From the NCBI GenBank assembly GCA_017646305.1, contig JAGCMR010000309.1:1-8727 (forward strand): a stretch of 8,727 bases of DNA. Reading direction: 5' to 3'. Below the pieces are notes generated by a model that made no database searches, was not told the DNA's origin, and saw only the letters and a list, made by a program, of their open reading frames with translations. Made by a program: the position numbers and the translations under genes. This stretch comes from Spirochaetaceae bacterium. Its GTDB lineage: Bacteria > Spirochaetota > Spirochaetia > Treponematales > Treponemataceae. This document shows positions 1 to 7,022 of the stretch, piece by piece (positions within the stretch are counted from its first letter, which is position 1; every line of letters starts with the position of its first letter).

Positions 1-96
1 CTCTTTCTGCCAGCTTTACCTCTGCCAGCAGTGGTGGCCCTAGGAATTGTAACTGGATTGATTATTACCTTTGCACGGAGACGACGATGGCACTAA
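1..96 (+). CDS. chrA: Chromate transporter family half-protein, C-terminal fragment
   Basis: The reading frame is open from the first base of the window and stops with TAA at 94-96, giving the last 31 residues. They form a hydrophobic, probably membrane-spanning helix (LPAVVALGIVTGLIITF) followed by a basic tail, RRRRWH, probably cytoplasmic by the positive-inside rule. The identity rests mainly on context. The next gene is a complete short-chain chromate transporter that starts inside this one, and short-chain CHR proteins (about 180 residues each) are normally encoded as tandem pairs that together match one full-length ChrA. The family is annotated for chromate or sulfate transport, but in anaerobes the substrate is usually unproven. 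The 5' end lies outside the window. Confidence 0.7.
   Translation, partial: LFLPALPLPAVVALGIVTGLIITFARRRRWH
77..80 (+). promoter_or_regulatory. Ribosome binding site of the second chromate transporter half
   Basis: GGAG lies 6 bases before the ATG at 87 and inside the final codons of the preceding gene. It supports the ATG start and suggests translational coupling of the two half-transporters. Confidence 0.6.
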
Positions 97-623
97 CCTT
101 GTTCTTGATTTTCTTTAAGCTGGGCTTCTTTTCTTTTGGTGGTGGCTACACCATGATTCCCTTGGTGGAGCAGGAACTTTTAGCCCGTGGTTTTGAATTA
201 TCTCCCCAGGTTATTGCTAACACCGCAGCCATTGCAGGAGTTGCTCCCGGCCCTGTGGGAATAAACCTTGCCATAGCCTTTGGACATGAATTAGCAGGTC
301 TCCCTGGTGTACTGGCAGCCGCCCTGGGGGTTATGCTCCCCAGTTTGATTTTGGTATTGATTGTGGCCTTTTTCTTTAAGGTTGTGGCAAACTCAGTGTA
401 TTTCCGTGGTATGATGACGGGATTAAAGCCCTTTGTGGTGGGAATTACCCTCTATGCCGCTTTGAATATGGCTTTGAAAAATGGCATGCTTTCAACAGAC
501 TGGGCACGGAGCATTCCCAGCATTGCCATTGCAGCGGTGTCCTTTGTATTGCTACTGAAAACAAAGCTCCACCCCATTATCTTGATTTGTGGTGGAGCTG
601 TGGTGGGATTACTGGTATTTTAG
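87..623 (+). CDS. chrA: Short-chain chromate transporter (CHR family) subunit
   Basis: A 178-residue integral membrane protein of the Chromate_transp family, one half of a two-protein transporter. The family signature is clear near the N-terminus: FSFGGGYTMIPLVEQE at about residues 15-30, then APGPVGIN at 53-60. The rest is almost entirely hydrophobic, with several predicted membrane helices ending at VVGLLVF. The length is typical of the short-chain type. The ATG is supported by GGAG 6 bases upstream and by a 10-base overlap with the preceding half-gene, so the pair should be co-expressed. Family members export chromate with the membrane potential, but the physiological substrate here could be sulfate or another oxyanion. 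The family call is firm and the substrate is not. Confidence 0.9.
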   Translation: MALTLFLIFFKLGFFSFGGGYTMIPLVEQELLARGFELSPQVIANTAAIAGVAPGPVGINLAIAFGHELAGLPGVLAAALGVMLPSLILVLIVAFFFKVVANSVYFRGMMTGLKPFVVGITLYAALNMALKNGMLSTDWARSIPSIAIAAVSFVLLLKTKLHPIILICGGAVVGLLVF

Positions 624-679
624 AAGTTCCATCCGCCAGAGCATTTGCATCGGGACTTGAAGCACACTACATTTAAAGC

Positions 680-2050
680 ATGAGTACCCCTTCCCAAGCA
701 GAATCCTCATCTCAGGCTCTTTCTTACATGCTCACCATGCCCATTCCTCGACTTGTGGCAAAAATGGCTATTCCCACTGTTATCACTATGCTAGTTACCT
801 CTGTTTACGGCATTGCAGATATGTTCTTTGTGTCTGAGCTGGGAACCAGTGCCAGTGCAGCAGTGGGAATCGTTTTTTCCATCATGACCACCATTCAGGC
901 AGTGGGCTTTATGCTGGGAATGGGTGCAGGAAGTCTCATTTCTCGCAAGCTAGGAGAAGGAAAGCTGCAAGAAGCAGAAAATCTTGCCACAGTGGCCTTT
1001 TTTTCGTCACTGGTAGGAGGGCTTCTTCTTTTAGCTGTGGGCCTACAACTAAAAACTGAATTGATGAAGTTTTTGGGAGCCACCGCCACCATTCTGCCCT
1101 TTGCAGAGGAATTTGCCCACTATATTTTGATTGCAGCACCAGTTATGTGTGGAGCCTTTGTGTTGAATATTCTCCTACGTTCCCAAGGAAAGGCAAAACT
1201 GTCCATGATAGGCTTATCCACAGGGGGTATTCTAAACATTATTCTAGAGCCGATTTTTATTTTTAAGCTAAAGATGGGGATTGGTGGAGCTGCGGTGGCA
1301 ACCTGCATCAGTCAAGCAGTAAGTTTTGTGATTCTCCTTTCCATCTACCTTGCCCACAAGGAGCTGGCACGAATCAGCTTTAGGTTATTGCCCGCCGCCC
1401 TGCCACGATTTTTTCCAAAGATTTGTGCCAGTGGGGGAGCTTCCTTGTTGAGACAAAGCCTAGTGGTGGTGGCCAACGTGTTACTAAACATTCACGCCAG
1501 TGCCTACGGAGATGCTGCGGTGGCAGGTATTTCCATTACCAGCCGAGTATTTTTGGTAATCATTTCCATAATGTTTGGTATTGGCCAGGGCTTTCAGCCT
1601 GTGGCGGGCTTTTGCTATGGAGCAAAACAATTTGATCGGGTACGCAAGTCCTACTATTTCACCTTGTTCGTAAGCACCTTGATTCAGCTGCTGTTTGCAC
1701 TACTGCTATTTTTCTTTGCCCGCCACACGGTCCAGCTCTTTCAAAAGGCTCAGGAGGTGGTACAGGTGGGCACTCGGGCCATTCGATTTTATGCCCTGTC
1801 CCTGCCTTTTCTACCGCTGTCAGTGGTAACAAATATGCTGCTACAAGTTACAGGAAAAAACAAGCAAAGCATCTTTCTTTCCAGCTGTAGACAGGGCATT
1901 TTCTTCCTGCCCTTGATTTTTATTCTACCTCGATTTTTTGGCATTACAGGACTGGAGCTAAGTCAGCCTCTAGCAAATATCCTTTCTGGCTTGATTGCCA
2001 TTCCTTTTTTGGTAAAGGCAAGATTTACTTACCAAGACAAAACTTACTAA
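680..2050 (+). CDS. MATE family efflux transporter (MepA-like)
   Basis: A 456-residue polytopic membrane protein with the size and two-fold repeat of MATE antiporters, which export drugs or metabolites in exchange for Na+ or H+. The first half opens with PIPRLVAKMAIPTVITML (about residues 21-38) and SVYGIADMFFVSELG (41-55), followed by GMGAGSLISRKLGEG (80-94). The second half holds the matching repeat, with GQGFQPVAGFCYGAKQFDRVRK (302-323 in total), a typical MepA-type block. About 12 membrane helices are expected. No good Shine-Dalgarno precedes the ATG at 680. ATG codons at 728 and 737 are in frame but are no better supported, so the start is uncertain by up to 19 residues. The gene lies 56 bases after the chromate transporter pair and may share its transcript. 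Its last 26 bases overlap the opposing mnmE gene. The substrate cannot be inferred. Confidence 0.9.
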   Translation: MSTPSQAESSSQALSYMLTMPIPRLVAKMAIPTVITMLVTSVYGIADMFFVSELGTSASAAVGIVFSIMTTIQAVGFMLGMGAGSLISRKLGEGKLQEAENLATVAFFSSLVGGLLLLAVGLQLKTELMKFLGATATILPFAEEFAHYILIAAPVMCGAFVLNILLRSQGKAKLSMIGLSTGGILNIILEPIFIFKLKMGIGGAAVATCISQAVSFVILLSIYLAHKELARISFRLLPAALPRFFPKICASGGASLLRQSLVVVANVLLNIHASAYGDAAVAGISITSRVFLVIISIMFGIGQGFQPVAGFCYGAKQFDRVRKSYYFTLFVSTLIQLLFALLLFFFARHTVQLFQKAQEVVQVGTRAIRFYALSLPFLPLSVVTNMLLQVTGKNKQSIFLSSCRQGIFFLPLIFILPRFFGITGLELSQPLANILSGLIAIPFLVKARFTYQDKTY

Positions 2051-3458
2051 ACACCGTATCCAGAATGTCCTCGGTGGTTACTTCTCCTGTGATTTCACCA
2101 AGGGCTTCCAGAGCTTCTTCCACATCCTGCACCACTGCGTCCAAGGTGTAACCATCATGAGCCACCTCTAGTCCGTGAATAATAGACTCCAAGGCCTCCT
2201 GAGCACAGATTTTTTGTCGCTCTGTTCCTAATCCCACCTGACCAGAACCGCTGGAGCTACAACCACGAGAAATTAAATCCTTTACCGCCTCCACCAGCTG
2301 AGCTGTTCCTGCACCAGTTTTAGCACTGAGACAAAGGATTCCATCTACCTGCATTTGATTCAAATCTGGCTCATAAGAATTTGAGTTAGCCAGCTTATCG
2401 CACTTATTTAGCACCAGTACTAGCGGAGGACGTGTAGATTTTTCCTCCTGACTCCACTTTGACAAAAAAGCCTTGTCTTCTTCCACCAGTCCCACAGAAG
2501 CATCCACCAAATAGAGAATCAGCTGAGCTTCTGCTGTTAAGTCTTGGGTTCGCTGAATTCCGTGACGCTCCACCTCGTCATCGCTTTCTCGCAATCCAGC
2601 GGTGTCAAAAAGCCGAGCGGGAATACCTGCGAAGGAAACCCAGCTTTCGATCCAGTCACGAGTTGTACCGTGAATGTCGGAAACAATGGAGCGGTCCTCC
2701 TTCAGCAGCGTGTTAAACAAGCTTGATTTTCCCGCATTTGTTCTACCACACAGCACCACCCGCACCCCATCCTGATAGAGCTTTTCGCTGGCCCAAGAAT
2801 TACACAGGGACTCCAAGCGACTGCGGGCCTCCTCCAGCTGACGGCTATCAAAGGCGTCGGCAATGGCTTCTTCATCCTCTGGATATTCGATTTCAGCTTC
2901 AAGGCCTGCTAAGGTTTCACGAAGCAATTGCTTGATGGCATCCAACTCTTGAAAGAGGCCACCTGCTAGCCGTCCTGCTGCACGACTGCGGCTGGTATCG
3001 GTTTTGGCGGCGATAATTTCGTGAACAGCTTCAGAGCGGGTTAAATCGGCCTTACCATTAATAAATGAACGAAAGGTAAATTCTCCCGGCAGAGATGCCC
3101 GAAATCCATATCTTGTCAAAAGGTGAAAAATTTCTGTTACCATGCCAGGGCCACCATGACAGCTGATTTCTACCATATCTTCCCCAGTAAAGCTACGGGG
3201 ACCTCGGAACACAGACACCAGCACCTGATCAATAGGCTGCCTCTCTTTTTCGCCAGCTTCATCCCCTGGCTCCACTATCCAGCCATACACAATGGTATTT
3301 CCTTCAGCCGACAACAAGGCCTTAGGCCGAGAAAACACCTTAGCTAAAAGCTCTATAACACCAGTTCCGGTACAGCGAACAATTCCCAAGGCAGCAGGAG
3401 CTAAGGCCGTGGCAATGGCTGCAATGGGTTCTTCTGGAGTGTAGCCAGCAGTGTTCAT
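2025..3458 (-). CDS. mnmE: tRNA uridine-5-carboxymethylaminomethyl(34) synthesis GTPase MnmE
   Basis: MnmE (TrmE) is a GTPase that works with MnmG to modify the wobble uridine of certain tRNAs, using a folate-derived one-carbon unit. The 477-residue protein is complete. The N-terminal folate-binding domain starts IAAIATALAPAALGIVR (about 12-28) and includes SCHGG (99-103) and GEFTFRSFINGKADLT (125-140). All five G motifs are present: GRTNAGKS at 238-245, GTTRD at 264-268, DTAG at 285-288, NKCD at 351-354 and SAK at 378-380. The protein ends in FCLGK (473-477), the canonical FCxGK terminus whose cysteine is needed for modification. It is slightly longer than the roughly 454-residue E. coli protein. 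It starts within the stop of the PAP2 gene (ATGA, 4-base overlap) and has its own strong Shine-Dalgarno. Its 3' end overlaps the opposing MATE gene. Confidence 0.97.
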   Translation of the reverse strand: MNTAGYTPEEPIAAIATALAPAALGIVRCTGTGVIELLAKVFSRPKALLSAEGNTIVYGWIVEPGDEAGEKERQPIDQVLVSVFRGPRSFTGEDMVEISCHGGPGMVTEIFHLLTRYGFRASLPGEFTFRSFINGKADLTRSEAVHEIIAAKTDTSRSRAAGRLAGGLFQELDAIKQLLRETLAGLEAEIEYPEDEEAIADAFDSRQLEEARSRLESLCNSWASEKLYQDGVRVVLCGRTNAGKSSLFNTLLKEDRSIVSDIHGTTRDWIESWVSFAGIPARLFDTAGLRESDDEVERHGIQRTQDLTAEAQLILYLVDASVGLVEEDKAFLSKWSQEEKSTRPPLVLVLNKCDKLANSNSYEPDLNQMQVDGILCLSAKTGAGTAQLVEAVKDLISRGCSSSGSGQVGLGTERQKICAQEALESIIHGLEVAHDGYTLDAVVQDVEEALEALGEITGEVTTEDILDTVFSKFCLGK

Positions 3459-4483
3459 TTACAGCCTCCTGTAGAACAAGCTTCAGAGTCGTTTTTCTTT
3501 TCTTCACCAGATTTTGGTAGAGCAAGTCCTAGTCGAATAAAAAGCAAAGGACAAAGATACACCACCGCAAAACCAACACCAGCAAATTGCAAAAATTCCA
3601 AAAGAAAGTTTAATTCCAGACTTGCAGCTAGCTGTCCAAAAAGATTTTTTGCCAGCTCCATGATACCAAAGACAACGCCTATTACAACCAATCCCACGGG
3701 GAATCGAATCAGACGCTGAAAAGGAGTTCCTGCAGCATCCCAAAACAGGGCTTTACGATTCCAGAAGACTCTTCCCACAAGGAAACCTAACAAGGCTCCG
3801 TTCAAGGAGGTGTGACTGCCAGAAAAATGATTCAAGAGGAAAACCACAGCGGCTACCAAAAGCACCTGTAGGCTTACCCGCCAGCTTGAAACAATTGTGG
3901 CCACAGGCTTCCAGAACAAGATCATTCCCACTGAGGTTAAAAATCCCAAGGAAAGGCCCAAAAGCACGTCACTGGGATAGTGCACTCCAAGATAGATACG
4001 ACTTAATCCAATTAGCAATGGAAATCCTGCTGCAATACAGAGACGTACCAGCACGCACAGCGGAATCTTTCGGCCTCCACCGCATTTTTTTCCCAACTTA
4101 CAATGTCTACATTTCCTTGAAACCATGACAAATCGGGCAAACAGGGGATAAAAGGTAGCAGAACCTTGGGAGTGACCAGAGGGAGTGGAAAAACCAGATT
4201 CCTCTACAATAAAAACTGAGCTGTCACGAAAAAATGGACGAGGCACCTGCAATACTTCTTTGATAGCAGTATTCAAGGCTCCAGAGAAAATAACACCCAC
4301 ACCAAGTTTGAATCCAGCACAGCTATCTATGCACCAATACAATAGAAGAACGCTACCAAAATAAAAGGCTGGTGTACTAAAAAAAGAAATCACCTGCATT
4401 ATCAAGGTGAGGAATGGAGACTGAAATTGCTGCACCCAGCTAATTACCTCCAGTCCCCAATCATACAGTGCCTCCATATTCAT
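3455..4483 (-). CDS. PAP2 superfamily membrane phosphatase
   Basis: An integral membrane protein of 342 residues with the complete PAP2 phosphatase signature: KEVLQVPRP (K-x6-RP, 75-83), TPSGHS around PSGH (101-104), and SRIYLGVHYPSD (SR-x5-H-x3-D, 161-172). H104 and H168 are the expected catalytic histidines. Such enzymes dephosphorylate lipid phosphates such as phosphatidic acid or undecaprenyl pyrophosphate, or sugar phosphates; the substrate is not evident here. The C-terminal part (about 205-325) adds several extra membrane helices beyond the PAP2 core. Two oddities are a basic, cysteine-rich stretch (C125, C128, C134, C143) between the second and third motifs and a hydrophilic tail with two cysteines. 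The ATG at 4483 follows the upstream stop after one base. An in-frame TTG at 4495 and ATG at 4477 are alternatives; the latter has AGG 6 bases upstream. It is the middle gene of a three-gene operon. Confidence 0.88.
   Translation of the reverse strand: MNMEALYDWGLEVISWVQQFQSPFLTLIMQVISFFSTPAFYFGSVLLLYWCIDSCAGFKLGVGVIFSGALNTAIKEVLQVPRPFFRDSSVFIVEESGFSTPSGHSQGSATFYPLFARFVMVSRKCRHCKLGKKCGGGRKIPLCVLVRLCIAAGFPLLIGLSRIYLGVHYPSDVLLGLSLGFLTSVGMILFWKPVATIVSSWRVSLQVLLVAAVVFLLNHFSGSHTSLNGALLGFLVGRVFWNRKALFWDAAGTPFQRLIRFPVGLVVIGVVFGIMELAKNLFGQLAASLELNFLLEFLQFAGVGFAVVYLCPLLFIRLGLALPKSGEEKKNDSEACSTGGCK
3465..3470 (-). promoter_or_regulatory. Strong Shine-Dalgarno of mnmE
   Basis: On the minus strand AGGAGG lies 6 bases before the mnmE ATG (3458-3456), within the last codons of the PAP2 gene. 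A full-consensus site plus the ATGA overlap fixes the mnmE start and suggests translation independent of, as well as coupled to, the upstream gene. Confidence 0.75.
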
Positions 4484-4484
4484 C

Positions 4485-6770
4485 CTAGTTTCCAACTCCA
4501 GTCAAGGCAGGCTTTCTAAACTTGGTGTCAGCTTCTGGTGCATCCCAAGGATAAGGATCTGTATCACCTACATCAGGGCGAATATCGCCATAACGGCCAA
4601 TATTGTTCCAGTACATGTATCCATGGTTTGCCGCATCTCGCACACCAAAAATCTGACGCTGCACATAATCTGCATCGTAGTATTTTTTATCGTAGGAAAC
4701 TCCTAGATAAAAGGCTTGAGCCCAAGGACGAATCACACTCTTGTTACGAGCAATGACAGAGTTTCTATAGGTTCCATAAAAATAGATGCGATAGGGCCGT
4801 TCTGCAGCGGGAGCATGGGCCAAGAATGGCTGCTCAAAGTGGCTGGGATAGAACATGGGACAAATAACATCCACATATTCAGACAGGAGCTCCACATCCT
4901 GCCCAGTACGAGCTCCACTGCGATACCAACCATTAGCACCGTAAATGTCGATTCCAATGGGTGCTTCAATATTTTCCCGTGCATAAGATAGGAAGGAAAT
5001 CAAAGCACTTTCCTTGTCCATGCCCTTATCCTGCCAGCGATAGGATGCCTGCCACAGGTTTGTTCCATCGGTGGGGAAGCGAATATAGTCAAACTGAATT
5101 TCATCAAAGCCACGACGAATCAGCTCCTGAGCCACTGCCACATTGTATTCCCACACCTCATGACAATAAGGGTCAACCCAATGCTCATCATAATACAGGG
5201 TTTCAGTTCCCGTAACATTTCCTTCCTCGTCAGTTACGTCCTGCTGCCCCTTTACACCAACCCAATTTCTTTTTGTGGAATTATTCCAAACGGCATACTT
5301 TCCACCACCATACTGAGAAAGATGCTTATCCTTAAACACTACGATTCGGGCAATGAGGTAAATATCCTCGCTTTTGAATCGTTCTACAAATTGCTCCAAA
5401 TCTACGGCATACTGGCTTACATAGCCCTTTTCCTTTACCAAGGGATCTTGGGTATTGTATCGCAGTAAACCGTAGTCATCCTTCATGTCAATGACGATGC
5501 TATTCAAATTGTTGTCTTTTAAGGTCTTGATAATCTCATCCTGTCCAGACTTTGTCCGTCCTTGGTTAGCTGGCAAGTACAAGGATTTTACCTGAGTTAG
5601 CTCCTCTGTAACGTATGGAGCATATACCTTCTCTGGCTTCAAAAGCCATAGCTCGTTCAATACAAGGCTCGTACTAAAGCCACTACGATTTTTAGGAATA
5701 TAGGCAGAGTATACTGGCTCTGGCACCTTTGCCAAGGCTGCTTGCCAAGAAGAATAATCTGATGGAATCCCCACATTTTTGCCAGAAGCTACATTAAACA
5801 AGGAGATTTTTCCCGGACTGGTATAGATTACATTGGAACCAGTCCAACCTAATCCGTCAATAGTGTCAGCAGGCTCTTCTCCAGCATAAATTTTAATAGC
5901 CTGTTTTTTCTCCCAATCCACCTGGAAAAGGTTGGGTAAAAATGTCTGAGACACATAAATTTCTGTTACAGGATACCCAGCTTCATCAAGCTTTACTACA
6001 GGTAAAATATCTGATAATTCATCAGGATGCCCTTGGGTGGGCATGGAGGTAAATCCCTTTACAAGATCTGTCCATGCAGACTGAGATCGATCAGGATGTA
6101 TGTAGGACAAGCCATAAATAGGATGAGACAAAAACACCGTCAATTCTTGGGCAGGACTTCCGTCACTATTCTTTTTGCCAGGAATCCGCATATCAGCCAC
6201 AGCCACTGCCTTTGCACCAGCAGTTTTTGCACTAAATCCAAGATTTTTCCAAGTCCCACCATGATCCTTACTTAAATATACTGCATTGTCGGTGGTTGCC
6301 ACGAGAATATCATGATTTTGAGGATGTACCGCCAAATCCTTGATTTCCTTGGCCTTTTGTACCAGGCTTACCTTTCCGTCAACATATTCCTTTACTGTCA
6401 GCATAGGCAATCCAGACAGGGAACCTATAAGAGAAAAGTTTTTCAAATCATCACTTCTCAATAATCCCTTGCCTGTAACAAAAAACCAAACCTGCTGGCC
6501 ATCTACCACAGTTTCTACTATTTGAGTTACGCGACTTTCATTCCACAAAGGCTCTGGCGTATCATTACCAATAATTTTATACAAACCACTTTCTGTACCA
6601 GCCAGAATATTTTGTAAGATATGAGCCTCATCGGGTTTAGGAAGATTGTCTGGTAACTGATACAGTTTCTTTATTTTAGTTTCCTCAGAAACATCACTTC
6701 TCTGGGGAGTTTGTGCCCAGAGGGCAAAAGCCAAAAACAGAGATATTGTAATAAGAAAAAATTTACGCAT
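4485..6770 (-). CDS. Secreted DUF4015 (putative glycoside hydrolase) protein with N-terminal propeller-like region
   Basis: From ATG 6770 the product has 761 residues and opens with a clear signal peptide (MRKFF, a hydrophobic core, then a likely cut in ALWA|Q near residue 19). The next roughly 350 residues look like a beta-propeller or BNR-type region, with blades such as LAGTESGLYKI and an Asp-box, SKDHGGTW (167-174). The C-terminal part (about 394-729) resembles the DUF4015 putative glycosyl-hydrolase TIM barrel, including FDEIQFDYIRFPTDG (555-569), GIDIYGANGW (606-615) and CPMFYPSHF (637-645). D561 in FDYIRFP is a plausible active-site acid. Family members are predicted carbohydrate hydrolases, and I know of no firmly established substrate. 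An in-frame GTG at 6803 and ATG at 6788 extend the frame, but they precede the signal peptide and lack Shine-Dalgarno sites. A -10-like element at 6813-6818 would put transcription start too close to 6803. It is first in the operon with PAP2 and mnmE. Confidence 0.85.
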   Translation of the reverse strand: MRKFFLITISLFLAFALWAQTPQRSDVSEETKIKKLYQLPDNLPKPDEAHILQNILAGTESGLYKIIGNDTPEPLWNESRVTQIVETVVDGQQVWFFVTGKGLLRSDDLKNFSLIGSLSGLPMLTVKEYVDGKVSLVQKAKEIKDLAVHPQNHDILVATTDNAVYLSKDHGGTWKNLGFSAKTAGAKAVAVADMRIPGKKNSDGSPAQELTVFLSHPIYGLSYIHPDRSQSAWTDLVKGFTSMPTQGHPDELSDILPVVKLDEAGYPVTEIYVSQTFLPNLFQVDWEKKQAIKIYAGEEPADTIDGLGWTGSNVIYTSPGKISLFNVASGKNVGIPSDYSSWQAALAKVPEPVYSAYIPKNRSGFSTSLVLNELWLLKPEKVYAPYVTEELTQVKSLYLPANQGRTKSGQDEIIKTLKDNNLNSIVIDMKDDYGLLRYNTQDPLVKEKGYVSQYAVDLEQFVERFKSEDIYLIARIVVFKDKHLSQYGGGKYAVWNNSTKRNWVGVKGQQDVTDEEGNVTGTETLYYDEHWVDPYCHEVWEYNVAVAQELIRRGFDEIQFDYIRFPTDGTNLWQASYRWQDKGMDKESALISFLSYARENIEAPIGIDIYGANGWYRSGARTGQDVELLSEYVDVICPMFYPSHFEQPFLAHAPAAERPYRIYFYGTYRNSVIARNKSVIRPWAQAFYLGVSYDKKYYDADYVQRQIFGVRDAANHGYMYWNNIGRYGDIRPDVGDTDPYPWDAPEADTKFRKPALTGVGN

Positions 6771-6803
6771 ACTTATACTATCGACCATTTTAAAAACTTG
6801 CAC

Positions 6804-6820
6804 AATATAATAATTATATT
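6804..6820. promoter_or_regulatory. PerR-like operator, leftward side
   Basis: AATATAATAATTATATT is a perfect 8-1-8 inverted repeat. Its inner 13 bases, TATAATAATTATA, match the core of the PerR box (TTATAATNATTATAA, described in Bacillus) at every defined position, and the full 15-mer matches 12 of 14. It overlaps the putative -10 of the leftward operon, where a repressor would block transcription. The surrounding DNA is very AT-rich, so chance is a real alternative. Confidence 0.4.
6813..6818 (-). promoter_or_regulatory. Possible -10 element of the leftward operon
   Basis: On the minus strand TATAAT occurs about 43 bases before the ATG at 6770. No convincing -35 is seen at 16-18 bases spacing (best is TTTCTA). 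The element sits inside a 17-base palindrome that resembles a PerR site. In DNA this AT-rich a TATAAT can occur by chance. Confidence 0.35.
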
Positions 6821-6869
6821 ACTTACAAAATGTGTAGAAAAAATCATCTAAATTAAACTCAATACAAAA

Positions 6870-6884
6870 TTAAAATAATTATAA
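6870..6884. promoter_or_regulatory. PerR-like operator, peroxidase side
   Basis: TTAAAATAATTATAA matches the PerR box TTATAATNATTATAA at 13 of 14 defined positions and ends 7 bases before the -35 of the peroxidase promoter. The downstream gene encodes a peroxidase, the classic kind of PerR target. The assignment rests on motif match and context only. Confidence 0.45.
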
Positions 6885-6891
6885 AAATTTA

Positions 6892-6919
6892 TTGACATAT
6901 TTTAGTTTTGATGTACAAT
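6892..6919 (+). promoter_or_regulatory. Sigma70-type promoter of the peroxidase gene
   Basis: A perfect -35, TTGACA (6892-6897), is followed after 16 bases by TACAAT (6914-6919), one mismatch from the consensus -10. Transcription would start near 6926, leaving a leader of about 97 bases before the ATG at 7023. It is the best promoter in the window, in line with strong expression of the gene it serves. Confidence 0.75.
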
Positions 6920-6980
6920 GAAATAACTGTCTTTACAATAATCATTCTACTTTAAATTTTCTATCTTCAATGCACATAAG

Positions 6981-6994
6981 ATGGGCTTGCCCAT
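6981..6994. repeat. 14-base inverted repeat in the peroxidase leader
   Basis: ATGGGCTTGCCCAT is a perfect inverted repeat of two 6-base arms around TT and is GC-rich in an otherwise AT-rich leader. It ends 16 bases before the Shine-Dalgarno. It could be a protein-binding site or a small mRNA hairpin. It has no poly-T tail, so it is not a terminator. Confidence 0.4.
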
Positions 6995-7010
6995 TTAACA
7001 TATTGGAATG

Positions 7011-7016
7011 GAGGAG
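7011..7016 (+). promoter_or_regulatory. Ribosome binding site that decides the peroxidase start
   Basis: GAGGAG lies after the upstream in-frame ATG at 7008 and 6 bases before the ATG at 7023 (3 bases before the adjacent ATG at 7020). The start at 7008 would put the ribosome binding site inside the coding region, so translation most likely begins at 7023. Confidence 0.8.
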
Positions 7017-7022
7017 TTAATG

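Noticed and set aside
624..679. Promoter for the MATE gene in the gap after the chromate transporter
   Set aside because: A TTGAAG occurs near 657 but no -10 follows at suitable spacing before the ATG; read-through from the upstream genes is simpler.
2003..2018. Small inverted repeat CCTTT...AAAGG as a terminator for mnmE
   Set aside because: A 5-base AT-rich stem inside the MATE coding region with no T run after it on the minus strand.
2459..2935. Several open frames on the plus strand across mnmE, and similar ones opposite the DUF4015 gene
   Set aside because: They lie antisense to well-supported genes, lack recognisable domains and ribosome sites, and are shadows of the real coding frames.
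6908..6921. FNR-like site (TTGAT-N4-AATGA) near the peroxidase -10, considered because E. coli yhjA is FNR-controlled
   Set aside because: The second half-site matches only 2 of 5 positions.
6933..6950. Third PerR/Fur-like site (TTACAATAATCATTC)
   Set aside because: Only about 10 of 14 PerR positions match and the right half is poor; at this AT content it is not distinguishable from chance.
6970..7020. A 16-codon frame (ATG 6970, TAA 7018-7020) whose stop overlaps ATG 7020 near the peroxidase start
   Set aside because: No Shine-Dalgarno precedes ATG 6970, and the peroxidase has its own strong ribosome site, so a regulatory leader peptide is not needed to explain the layout.
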